A DNA stretch of 5,531 nt from Elusimicrobia bacterium RIFCSPHIGHO2_02_FULL_57_9. GTDB lineage: Bacteria; Elusimicrobiota; Elusimicrobia; UBA1565; UBA9628. Location: NCBI GenBank assembly GCA_001800015.1, contig MGUO01000070.1:898-6428 (forward strand), read 5' to 3'. The notes beneath the pieces are model-generated. The model was not told where the DNA came from. It saw only the letters and a program-made list of their open reading frames with translations, and ran no database searches. A program made the position numbers and the translations under genes. This document shows positions 1 through 5,531 of this stretch, piece by piece. Position 1 is the first letter of the stretch. Each line of letters begins with the position of its first letter.

Positions 1-914
1 GTGATGTCCAGGGGAATGGCCCCGTAATCCCGCCAACCGGCCGCGGGATCCCGATACAACCAGCGCACCTGCAGGCGCTCCCGGAAGCGGCCCGGTGAAA
101 ACACGCTGATAAAGCAGTGGATTTTATCCCCTGGGCGCGCTAAAAAGGTTTGATCCCCGCGCTGCCAGAACTTCCAGCGCGGACGCGTCATGATCAAGGC
201 GAATTGGCCGCCCTCGCGGCGCACATCGTGGTAAATTCCGATCGAGGAAAGAGAAAGGGGGACCGGCGGCGTTATTTTAAAGAAGTACAGCCCCGCGAAG
301 ACAATGGCCACCACGATAAAGGGCAGCAGGACATGCTCCTGGATGATTTGAGGGTGTTCGGGCAGGCGCCGTCGCAGATATCTGACCAGCGAACCCACCG
401 CCAAGGCCGCCGCCGCCACGGAGCCTATAAAGGGTAGAACGCCGATCCAGCCCAACAGCATGGGAATCAGATAGCCGAAATAAGAAATAAGGCAAAGGCT
501 GAACAGCACCATGCGCAAGGTGCTGCCGTAATTCTCGAAAGGCTTAAGCTCGTTGATGGCTAGTAAACCGGCCATGATCAACAGGAAAAGTAGGGAAATG
601 CCCAAGGAGGCGCTTTTAAAATAGAACAGGGTGTAAATATTGAGCAGGGTGCCCAGCATGAAGTGAGTGGCGCCCTTATGATAGCGCCAGGCTGTTACGA
701 ATCCGCGCGGAGGCGAAAAGTCGCCGTAGGTTTCGCGCCATTCCAAACTGATAAGCCAGGCACAGAGCGAAAGATAGGCGGCTTGATGGATGACGTTGTG
801 TGGGCTGTTGATGCGGCCGACGGCCATGGTATCGAAAATAAAGCCGGCGGCGAAAAATCCGATGGTGCAGGCTGCTTCGTGCTCTTCATAGAACTTTTTA
901 GCGCGCTCAAGCAT
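1..914 (-). CDS. DUF2914-type membrane protein, partial (C-terminus missing)
   Basis: The frame is open from an ATG at 914-912 to the left edge, giving 304 visible residues and no stop. About seven hydrophobic stretches are visible, near residues 17-31, 44-57, 84-99, 103-120, 134-150, 154-177 and 195-212. After them comes a soluble part with the pattern 'SIGIYHDVRREGGQF', 'RPRWKFWQRGD', 'RPGDKIHCFISVFSP' and 'LQVRWLYRD'. From memory this matches proteins with an N-terminal multi-helix domain ('GFIFDTMAVGRI' near residue 23) and a C-terminal DUF2914 domain, which would lie in the periplasm. The terminal RW and GxWxV part of that domain is outside the window. The molecular function of the family is unknown. 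The start overlaps the MFS stop by 8 bases, so translation is probably coupled; only a weak GGTAAA lies upstream. The DUF2914 assignment is by recognised pattern, not by search. Confidence 0.85.
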   Translation of the reverse strand, partial: MLERAKKFYEEHEAACTIGFFAAGFIFDTMAVGRINSPHNVIHQAAYLSLCAWLISLEWRETYGDFSPPRGFVTAWRYHKGATHFMLGTLLNIYTLFYFKSASLGISLLFLLIMAGLLAINELKPFENYGSTLRMVLFSLCLISYFGYLIPMLLGWIGVLPFIGSVAAAALAVGSLVRYLRRRLPEHPQIIQEHVLLPFIVVAIVFAGLYFFKITPPVPLSLSSIGIYHDVRREGGQFALIMTRPRWKFWQRGDQTFLARPGDKIHCFISVFSPGRFRERLQVRWLYRDPAAGWRDYGAIPLDI

Positions 915-2088
915 TCACATAGTTTACCGAAGATTTGCGCGCGGCGGGAAGCGCTGCGGCCAGGATCAGCATCAGGAGTATCGTTGCGAAAGCCAGGATG
1001 TTGAGAAACGGCGAAATTCGGCCGGCCGCGACAAAGCCTCCCACGAAGGGAGCCACCATGGCGCAGGCCGCCCGGTCGATGATCGACTCGGTGGAAAGAA
1101 GCACCGCGCGCGTGCTGCCGTCGGCGATGGCGTCGTTGAGCAATTTTCTTTGGATGGGATAGGCCAGCCCCATGGCGTAGGCCAGCGCCAGCAAGCCCGC
1201 CAGGGCAGCACCCTTTGGCGAAAGCGCGATCCAGGATAGGCAGAGGGCGACGGCCGCAGTCAGCACGAATACGGCGGCCATATCGCTTAGGACCCTGCGT
1301 ACCCAGTGAGGAGAAGCCGAGCCGGCGGCCTCGGCCAGGGTCATTAAGGACATGATCCAGCCGTGGGAGACCAGGTCGAAGGACTTGGCGTTTAAAATGG
1401 GCTGGTATAAATTCACTTGCACGATGCGGCTTAGGACGAAGATTCCGGTCCCTTGAATCATAATCAGGACCAAGAGAGGAGAATCCCTGAGAGCTTTAAG
1501 AATCGGGCCTATATATTGGGGCTTTTTGCGCTCTCTGCCGAAGAAATGATCCGGTAATTGTCGGGCGAACAGGAGGGCTAAGCCGGCGCAAAGGGCCGTC
1601 AGCCAATAGGGCAGGGTCATGTGCCATTGCATCATGGCTCCCACGCCCGCCCAACAAACAACCTTGCCGACCAATCCGTAGGCCCGGGCGTTGCCTTCGG
1701 CGCGCTTATATTCCTCCTCGGCTCCATGGAATTTGAGAAATTCGTAAAGATAGGCGTTGGCTGCCCCCGAGATCAAGGAGCGAGAAAGGGCGATCAGGGC
1801 GAAATGGAGCAGGAAGCCGGGATAGTTTTTAAAAAAGATGGGCAGCAGATTCGAGATCAAAAGGACCCAGGAGCCGGTCTTTAAGCTCAGGCGATAACCC
1901 CAGCGGTCGGCGAAAAATCCGGTGGGCAGTTCCAGCAACAGAAACAGCAGGTAATAGACGCTTTGAATCCGGAAAATTTCCGGATCGCTGAGCCCGATTC
2001 TTTTCTGATACTCATAGAAAATCGGCAGCCACAGCAGCATGGGGAAGAAAAATTGAAAGCCGCAATAGAGGCGGATCACCCTCTTCAT
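907..2088 (-). CDS. Major facilitator superfamily (MFS) transporter
   Basis: This is a complete 393-residue inner-membrane protein, the usual size for a 12-helix MFS permease. Hydrophobic segments run through the whole length, with a charged cytoplasmic loop near residues 178-200 ('FGRERKKP') separating the two six-helix halves. MFS motif A is clear between helices 2 and 3, 'ELPTGFFADRWGYRLSL' at residues 53-69, with G57, D61, R62, G64 and R66. In the second half, 'LLNDAIADG' and 'RAVLLSTESIIDRAA' (residues 316-341) resemble the 'lN..ip...RATilS' stretch of the branch with 'E(I/L)PTG..AD' in motif A. Substrate cannot be told; efflux or small-solute transport are both possible. The gene begins 7 bases after the dikinase stop, with no good Shine-Dalgarno, so it probably relies on translational coupling. 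It overlaps the DUF2914-type gene by 8 bases. Confidence 0.93.
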   Translation of the reverse strand: MKRVIRLYCGFQFFFPMLLWLPIFYEYQKRIGLSDPEIFRIQSVYYLLFLLLELPTGFFADRWGYRLSLKTGSWVLLISNLLPIFFKNYPGFLLHFALIALSRSLISGAANAYLYEFLKFHGAEEEYKRAEGNARAYGLVGKVVCWAGVGAMMQWHMTLPYWLTALCAGLALLFARQLPDHFFGRERKKPQYIGPILKALRDSPLLVLIMIQGTGIFVLSRIVQVNLYQPILNAKSFDLVSHGWIMSLMTLAEAAGSASPHWVRRVLSDMAAVFVLTAAVALCLSWIALSPKGAALAGLLALAYAMGLAYPIQRKLLNDAIADGSTRAVLLSTESIIDRAACAMVAPFVGGFVAAGRISPFLNILAFATILLMLILAAALPAARKSSVNYVNA

Positions 2089-2095
2089 GAGAGGG

Positions 2096-4069
2096 TTACT
2101 TGGCGTAAGGACGGATTTGCAGGATGAAAATGCCTTGATCGTTGAATATCCATTCGATGTCCAGGGGAGAGCTGAAGGTGTAATCCTGGGAGAAATGGGA
2201 TTGCAGCAAGCGGCCCACCAAGGCCAGCTTTTGCAAGGTCATTTTTTTATCCTGGGTGATGTCATTTTTAGCGTTGCCGATGGAGATCGTGCGCCCTGCG
2301 CCTTCCACGGTGTTGTACAGGAATTGATAGGGCATGTCCGTGCCCTGGACGACGCTGGTGACCGACTGGCAGGAGGCGTTGATATAGACGTTGCGAAAAT
2401 CATCGCTGTTGGAGGGGTTCTTGGTCACCATGACGCCGCCCATCTCAGGTTTAACTTCCTCTTGGATGATGACGCCCATGTAGCAGTCATCCAAGGTGAT
2501 GCCCACCTCATGGCGCAGGCGTACGCTGCGGGGCGAAACCAGGGAGGCCCATACCTCTAGGATGCTTTCAAAGATATTCTGGGCGGTCGTCACGTGGTTG
2601 ACCGACTCATAGATGCCGGCCGCTGAAAAATTCACCAGGTCTTCGGCGTTGGACGAGCTGCGCACGACAAAACTGGAAACTCCGGCTAAATGCTTGACGA
2701 TCTGGGCGTCGATGTAATCGCGCAGCTTATTAGGTATGCGTTGGGCGTGTATCATCTGTTGCAACTCGATGCAGAGGGGGTCGATACTCTTGCCCTTAAG
2801 CTCCAGCGCCATCTTAAGCTTGCCGATTTGCTGTTGGATGCGCGGGGCGGCCTGGAGGGACTCCTCTTGAATCGAGAAGGGAATGGCGATGCCGCGCGGC
2901 ACTTTAATGGTTGACCTAAGGAAATCGAGGCTTGCCTGAGCGATATCATCCTCATTGTTGAGCCCCAATTGCTTGGCCAAATAGGGAAGCAGATTTTCCC
3001 GCGGGGGACGGTTGATTTTATAAAACCCCAGGAATCTTTCGGAGCCTTTATCCAGAATCCGGTGCAGTTCGCCGAGATTGGCGGCCTTGGTCCCGTAGCG
3101 GAAGCGGTCGGTGACGCGCAGGCGGCTGAGTTTCTCGATGGGCGTGCGGGCGATTTCCGGCTCTTCCATCTTAATGGGCTGCACGCTCCACATGGGCCGC
3201 GCTTGGATGGCGGCCGGCTTGTCTATTTTCTCCAAGCGGATTTTACCGGCGTTGGGCTCCACCTGATAGCGCACCCAATGTCCGTCCAGTTGCTCCCGTT
3301 CGATGCGTTCCATGATGCCGATCTGGATCGCGTTGGGGATTTTCCAGCCGCTGGCCAGCACGTTGGTGTGGGACAGGGGAGTTGTGTGCCGGGCGTTAAT
3401 GATTCCCGAGACCCGATGAATATCATCCGGAACCCTTTCCATGACGATGATATCGTACCACTCGATGGCATGGATCTGCTTGCGGTATTCCTGCTCGGTT
3501 TTAAACACGCGCAGGCGGCCCTCGGATTTCCCCTTGTTCAGGGCGATATAATCCGAAGAGGCGAAAAGCTCGTAATTGTAGATGCGGGGGATCTCGGATG
3601 AATCGATTTCCGCAATGAAGGCTTCCTGGAGATGGTTAGCCGGTTTAAACAGCAAAGGGATGGAGGGATCAACGCGGTCTTTAACGAAGTGGAAGAAAAA
3701 TTTAAGCATCTCGGCGTTCATGGCGTCCACCTCGACGGTTTCAAAAGTGAAGAATTTTTTGGTTCCCTTTTGATGCAGCCCCAGGATGCCCAGATAAAAG
3801 CGGCGTGAGGGGTCGACATAGACGCTGCGGTTAAATTCATCGATGTCGTTAAGGAATTGCTCCAAATCGACCTTGAGGATTTCCTCGGCGATATAATCCG
3901 CGTGGAATTTGTGACGGGCGTTGTTTATGAAGCGGATCTCGTTATTGGGTCGGTCCACCACGATTTTGACAAAGGGTATGCCGGTCAGCGTGCCGGCGAG
4001 CCGAGCGAAGGTTTCCAGCGTCAGGCGTTCATTGACTACGGCGCAGACGGCTTCTGGCACATCAAGCAT
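2096..4069 (-). CDS. PEP/pyruvate-binding (PPDK/PEP-synthase-like) ATP-grasp protein with permuted phosphohistidine domain
   Basis: This 657-residue cytoplasmic protein has three regions. Residues 1-200 are a family-specific N-terminal part ('PFVKIVVDRPNNEIRFIN', 'FNRSVYVDPSRRFYLG'). Residues 203-282 are a swivelling domain with 'TPLSHTNVLASGWKIPNA' at 230-247; H234 is the candidate phospho-acceptor. Residues 320-657 are a PPDK N-terminal (PF01326-type) ATP-grasp domain: 'YGTKAANLGEL' (K328), 'VVRSSSNAEDL' (R470), 'IIQEEV' (Q536), 'GGVMVTKNP', 'LDIEW' (E639) and 'ILQIRP' (Q651, R653). Core nucleotide-binding residues appear intact. In classical PPDK and PEP synthase the histidine domain follows the ATP-grasp and a PEP/pyruvate TIM barrel comes last. 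Here the histidine domain is first and no barrel is present, so the final acceptor is unknown. The ATG is the first possible start, because an in-frame TAA lies 9 bases upstream. No Shine-Dalgarno is visible. The gene leads the block containing the MFS and DUF2914-type genes. Confidence 0.9.
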   Translation of the reverse strand: MLDVPEAVCAVVNERLTLETFARLAGTLTGIPFVKIVVDRPNNEIRFINNARHKFHADYIAEEILKVDLEQFLNDIDEFNRSVYVDPSRRFYLGILGLHQKGTKKFFTFETVEVDAMNAEMLKFFFHFVKDRVDPSIPLLFKPANHLQEAFIAEIDSSEIPRIYNYELFASSDYIALNKGKSEGRLRVFKTEQEYRKQIHAIEWYDIIVMERVPDDIHRVSGIINARHTTPLSHTNVLASGWKIPNAIQIGIMERIEREQLDGHWVRYQVEPNAGKIRLEKIDKPAAIQARPMWSVQPIKMEEPEIARTPIEKLSRLRVTDRFRYGTKAANLGELHRILDKGSERFLGFYKINRPPRENLLPYLAKQLGLNNEDDIAQASLDFLRSTIKVPRGIAIPFSIQEESLQAAPRIQQQIGKLKMALELKGKSIDPLCIELQQMIHAQRIPNKLRDYIDAQIVKHLAGVSSFVVRSSSNAEDLVNFSAAGIYESVNHVTTAQNIFESILEVWASLVSPRSVRLRHEVGITLDDCYMGVIIQEEVKPEMGGVMVTKNPSNSDDFRNVYINASCQSVTSVVQGTDMPYQFLYNTVEGAGRTISIGNAKNDITQDKKMTLQKLALVGRLLQSHFSQDYTFSSPLDIEWIFNDQGIFILQIRPYAK

Positions 4070-4090
4070 AGTTAGATGTTAATATATAAT
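4070..4090 (-). promoter_or_regulatory. Candidate -10 region and very short or absent leader for the dikinase operon
   Basis: On the minus strand the bases before the ATG read ATTATATATTAACATCTAACT. TATATT (4086-4081) matches five of six positions of the sigma-70 -10 consensus and would start transcription about 5 nt before the ATG. TAACAT (4081-4076), 17 bases after TTGGGC, would give a leaderless message. No convincing -35 pairs with TATATT, and no purine-rich Shine-Dalgarno is present. This is a position- and composition-based guess. Confidence 0.4.
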
Positions 4091-4096
4091 TCCGTC

Positions 4097-4120
4097 GGGC
4101 CCAATAGGACCATTGGTCCC
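4097..4120. promoter_or_regulatory. Nested palindromes, candidate operator in the divergent intergenic region
   Basis: Two overlapping inverted repeats share this segment. GGACCA-T-TGGTCC (4107-4119) is perfect, with 6-bp arms around one base. GGGCCCAAT (4097-4105) and ATTGGTCCC (4112-4120) pair at eight of nine positions around a 6-base loop. The centre lies about 40 bp upstream of the dikinase start and about 105 bp upstream of the plus-strand gene, so a bound repressor would cover the -35 area of the minus-strand operon. A transcription-factor site is inferred; no regulator gene is in the window. No T-run follows on either strand, so it is not a standard terminator. Confidence 0.4.
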
Positions 4121-4200
4121 CGGCTTTGCGGCAATCGGCCTAGAAGGAGTATGGGTCTTCTGACATTTGCTGACGGGGCCTCTCTTGCCAATGAGCTTAT

Positions 4201-4206
4201 AGAAGG
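4201..4206 (+). promoter_or_regulatory. Ribosome binding site of the 157-residue plus-strand gene
   Basis: AGAAGG lies 8 nt before the ATG at 4215 and supports that start over the downstream ATG at 4224. An in-frame TAG at 4200-4202 rules out any longer form. Confidence 0.65.
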
Positions 4207-4214
4207 CTACTCTT

Positions 4215-4688
4215 ATGGTGCTTATGGAAGAACCACAAGAGGACTTTAAAATAGGGCAGTTAACGAAGGAATTGGTGGCTATCAAGCTTAAAAAGATGGC
4301 CGATCCCAGCGCTACGGCCGCAAATTTGGTCAAGCAGACGCTGGCCGTGGCCCTTAAGGAGATTAAGCCGGGTTCGACGGGCCATCATGCCGTGGTGGAA
4401 GACGCCTGTCGCGGAGGGATTACCGGATTGCTTTTGGCCGAGCAAAACCTGGGCAAGGGCGCGGTGCTGATTTTAGAAGCCGTTGCGGAACTATCTTCCG
4501 AATTGAACTTGGATCCCACCGAGATGATGCGTAGCGCCTTAAATGGGATCGCGGATATGCGCCGGTTTCTGCGTCCGGATCAGCTCTATGACATCCACCG
4601 TGAGATCGAGCTGCACTTTATGGGAGCCGGCGAAGTCTTTTCCCGGATGATTAAGACTGCAGGGAGGATTGCCGGAACCCCTCCATAA
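4215..4688 (+). CDS. Unrecognised soluble helical protein (157 aa)
   Basis: I do not recognise this family. The protein has no signal peptide or membrane segment. It appears almost entirely alpha-helical, with amphipathic stretches near residues 12-27, 33-50, 58-77, 82-98, 102-118, 121-134 and 136-153, separated by short breaks containing P or G ('KPGSTGHH', 'LNLDPTEM', 'LRPDQLYD'). The segment 'VVEDACRGGITGLLLAEQNLGKGAVLILEAV' type region (residues 60-90) is small-residue rich, as in helical bundle proteins. One cysteine (C65) and no obvious catalytic motif are present. It is the only plus-strand gene here, transcribed away from the dikinase operon across a shared 145-bp gap, and it ends 11 bases from the convergent outer-membrane protein gene. 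A good AGAAGG site and coding-like amino acid composition make it a real gene; a phasin-like or stress-bundle role is only one possibility. Confidence 0.82.
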   Translation: MVLMEEPQEDFKIGQLTKELVAIKLKKMADPSATAANLVKQTLAVALKEIKPGSTGHHAVVEDACRGGITGLLLAEQNLGKGAVLILEAVAELSSELNLDPTEMMRSALNGIADMRRFLRPDQLYDIHREIELHFMGAGEVFSRMIKTAGRIAGTPP

Positions 4689-4717
4689 AAATTCTGGGCT
4701 TATCTGCGGCCCCAGAA
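4687..4717 (-). terminator. Possible Rho-independent terminator of the kinase/outer-membrane protein operon
   Basis: Read on the minus strand, TTCTGGG and CCCAGAA form a 7-bp stem around a 12-base loop (arms 4717-4711 and 4698-4692), followed by five T residues (4691-4687). The hairpin spans the stop codon of the outer-membrane protein gene and sits in the gap before the convergent gene. The stem is short and the loop large, so it is at best a weak terminator. On the plus strand no T-run follows. Confidence 0.4.
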
Positions 4718-5173
4718 GTAGTATCTCACACCCACGCCTCCGTCTACCGCGCTGCCCAGATCAGGGGCCAGCTTCAGAACAGGGGCGACCTCTGCGAATA
4801 TTTCCAGGGGATTGTCAGGCAGGAAATAAGAAACGCCTCCCAGGAAGCGTATGCCGAAGAAGGTATCGCGTTCGTCTTTGACCGTGAAGCCCGCGCCCAT
4901 ATACAAAGGAAGAGTTCCTTTCGGCGGTTGGGGGAAAGCGTCCATTAAATGGGTGATGACGTCGGCATGGATATGCAGGTCGCCGTCCTCGGCTCCGAGG
5001 GCAAAATCAGCGGCGTTGCGGCGGTCGAACCAAAGCTTGGCGCTGGCGCCGAAAGGCACGCCTAGGGTCGGGCCGACTCCAAAAGAGCCTCCCGAAGGCT
5101 GCAAGGCCCAGCCGGATTTGGCAAGGACTAAGAAGACGGCAACGGCTAAGTACGGAACAATTTTGTTTTTCAT
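4700..5173 (-). CDS. Outer-membrane beta-barrel protein with signal peptide (BAPKO_0422-like)
   Basis: A complete 157-residue exported protein. Residues 1-23 form a Sec signal peptide: K2 and K4, a hydrophobic core at 5-18, and probable cleavage after 'SGWA'. The mature part alternates short beta strands and turns: 'FGVGPTLGVPFGASAKLWF', 'NAADFALG', 'LHIHADVITHL', 'LPLYMGAGFTV', 'FFGIRFLGGVSYF', 'PLEIFAEVAPVLKLAP' and 'DGGVGVRYYF'. The pattern of GxxxGxSAKxW, NAxDFALG, IFAEVAPVL and GGxGxRYYF matches, from memory, the small outer-membrane barrels annotated BAPKO_0422-like, found in spirochaetes and several other diderms. Roughly eight strands fit the length. The last strand is aromatic, followed by WGRR. 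Its role is unknown, perhaps structural or porin-like. It begins 7 bases after the kinase stop, suggesting co-transcription with the kinase. Confidence 0.87.
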   Translation of the reverse strand: MKNKIVPYLAVAVFLVLAKSGWALQPSGGSFGVGPTLGVPFGASAKLWFDRRNAADFALGAEDGDLHIHADVITHLMDAFPQPPKGTLPLYMGAGFTVKDERDTFFGIRFLGGVSYFLPDNPLEIFAEVAPVLKLAPDLGSAVDGGVGVRYYFWGRR

Positions 5174-5175
5174 AA

Positions 5176-5182
5176 CCGCCCT
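5176..5182 (-). promoter_or_regulatory. Ribosome binding site overlapping the kinase stop codon
   Basis: On the minus strand AGGGCGG begins inside the kinase stop codon TAG and lies just before the ATG of the outer-membrane protein gene. The overlap of stop and ribosome binding site points to translational coupling of the two genes. Confidence 0.5.
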
Positions 5183-5531
5183 ATTGTAGGATTTTTTGCA
5201 GGTCTCTGAGCAATGCCCGCGCGCTGGAGTAGCGCTGGAGGGGCATGGGACTTAAGGCCGTGGCCATTACCCGGTCGATTTCTTTGGGCAAGCCGGGCTT
5301 GGCTTGGGACAAGGGAGGAAATTCATGGCGCATCTTTTGCAGATAGTTGGCGCCCGGCGCAAAAGGATTGCCGCCGGAGAGCATTTCATAGAGGCATACG
5401 CCCAGGGAAAATAGATCCGACTCTTTCTTAAGCTGTCCCAGCTCCTGCTCGGGAGCCATATAGGCGGGGGTGCCGATCACCTCGGCCCGGCTTAAAGTGG
5501 ATAAGGATCTATTTTCCCTGGGCGTATGCCT
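5181..5531 (-). CDS. Hanks-type serine/threonine protein kinase, partial (C-terminal lobe)
   Basis: The frame is open to the right edge, giving 116 visible residues. It shows the end of the activation segment and the APE motif, 'VIGTPAYMAPEQ' (visible residues 18-29), subdomain IX 'ESDLFSLGVCLYEMLSG' with D39 and G44, 'NPFAPG' and the subdomain XI arginine in 'PLQRYSSARALL' (R100). The ATP-binding lobe, HRD loop and DFG motif lie outside the window, so activity cannot be judged. The protein stops about 16 residues after R100, with no membrane helix or PASTA/sensor domain at the C-terminus, so it is either a bare soluble kinase or has extra domains at its N-terminus. A GTG at 5480 is valine in the activation segment and not a start. 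The nine residues at the edge, 'RHTPRENRS', are encoded by an inverted copy of the gene's own subdomain IX region and may be artefactual. Confidence 0.92.
   Translation of the reverse strand, partial: RHTPRENRSLSTLSRAEVIGTPAYMAPEQELGQLKKESDLFSLGVCLYEMLSGGNPFAPGANYLQKMRHEFPPLSQAKPGLPKEIDRVMATALSPMPLQRYSSARALLRDLQKILQ
5392..5531. repeat. Perfect 27-bp inverted repeat ending at the window edge
   Basis: The arms are 5392-5418 (begins AGGCATACGCCCAGGG) and 5505-5531 (ends CCCTGGGCGTATGCCT), identical over 27 bases in opposite orientation, with an 86-base spacer. The inner arm encodes kinase subdomain IX ('SDLFSLGVCL') on the minus strand. The outer arm is the same sequence flipped, and it reaches the last base of the window, so its true length is unknown. 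Confidence 0.9.

Noticed and set aside
663..1004. Plus-strand 113-codon frame across the MFS/DUF2914 junction
   Set aside because: It is antisense to two real genes that overlap each other; the protein is low in recognisable pattern.
3..2170. A 13-base direct repeat GATGTCCAGGGGA near the left edge and near 2157
   Set aside because: Both copies encode 'PLDI' on the minus strand in two unrelated genes, so short shared coding sequence explains the match.
2087..2560. Plus-strand 157-codon open frame opposite the 3' end of the dikinase gene
   Set aside because: It is antisense to the conserved C-terminal ATP-grasp segment, with no family signature or ribosome site.
2969..3601. Plus-strand 210-codon open frame opposite the dikinase gene
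   Set aside because: It lies wholly antisense to a protein with many recognisable ATP-grasp motifs. Its composition matches a shadow frame, and it shows no domain of its own.
4079..4333. Minus-strand 84-codon frame with a hydrophobic N-terminus and a Gly-Pro-rich C-terminus ('GPIGPDG')
   Set aside because: Its first 40 codons lie antisense to the well-supported 157-residue gene, which explains the hydrophobic start. The rest covers the intergenic palindrome, and no ribosome site precedes its ATG.
4851..5189. Plus-strand 112-codon frame opposite the outer-membrane protein
   Set aside because: It is antisense to a protein with a clear signal peptide and barrel strands; rich in R, S, P and K as expected of a shadow.
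5478..5480. GTG at the start of 'VIGTPAYMAPEQ' as a kinase start codon
   Set aside because: It lies inside the kinase activation segment, and the frame continues upstream without a stop to the window edge, so it is an internal valine.

Overview
The window is ordinary-density bacterial chromosome of moderate GC content (slightly over half by eye). It encodes six genes, of which the two at the edges are cut by the window. Lineage cannot be fixed from the sequence. A signal-peptide-bearing outer-membrane beta-barrel protein shows a diderm (Gram-negative) cell. A Hanks-type Ser/Thr kinase and a PEP-synthase-like dikinase fit a predatory/deltaproteobacterial, Elusimicrobiota-like or similar environmental lineage; that placement is an inference of low confidence.

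Left part (1-4069, minus strand): a compact three-gene block read right to left. First is a 657-residue protein with a swivelling phosphohistidine-type domain followed by a PPDK/PEP-synthase-type ATP-grasp domain at its C-terminus. Seven bases later comes a 393-residue MFS transporter. Overlapping that by 8 bases is a membrane protein whose periplasmic C-terminus looks like DUF2914; it runs off the left edge. The spacing strongly suggests one transcript. Its promoter should lie in the 145-bp gap to the right, which holds an AT-rich -10-like stretch almost touching the dikinase start codon and a palindrome upstream of it.

Middle (4215-4688, plus strand): one divergently transcribed gene for a soluble, helix-rich 157-residue protein that I do not recognise. 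It has a good Shine-Dalgarno and ends 11 bases from the convergent gene to its right.

Right part (4700-5531, minus strand): the C-terminal part of a Ser/Thr protein kinase, followed 7 bases later by a small outer-membrane beta-barrel protein resembling the BAPKO_0422-type family. These two probably form a second operon. The kinase reading frame reaches the right edge, where the last 27 bases are a perfect inverted copy of an internal stretch of the same gene. This is either a real inverted repeat or, more likely, a fold-back assembly/amplification artefact at a contig end.

No tRNA, rRNA, CRISPR array, insertion sequence or phage gene was seen. The points most worth attention are the permuted dikinase with its membrane-protein partners, the palindromic divergent promoter region, the unrecognised 157-residue gene, and the terminal inverted repeat.
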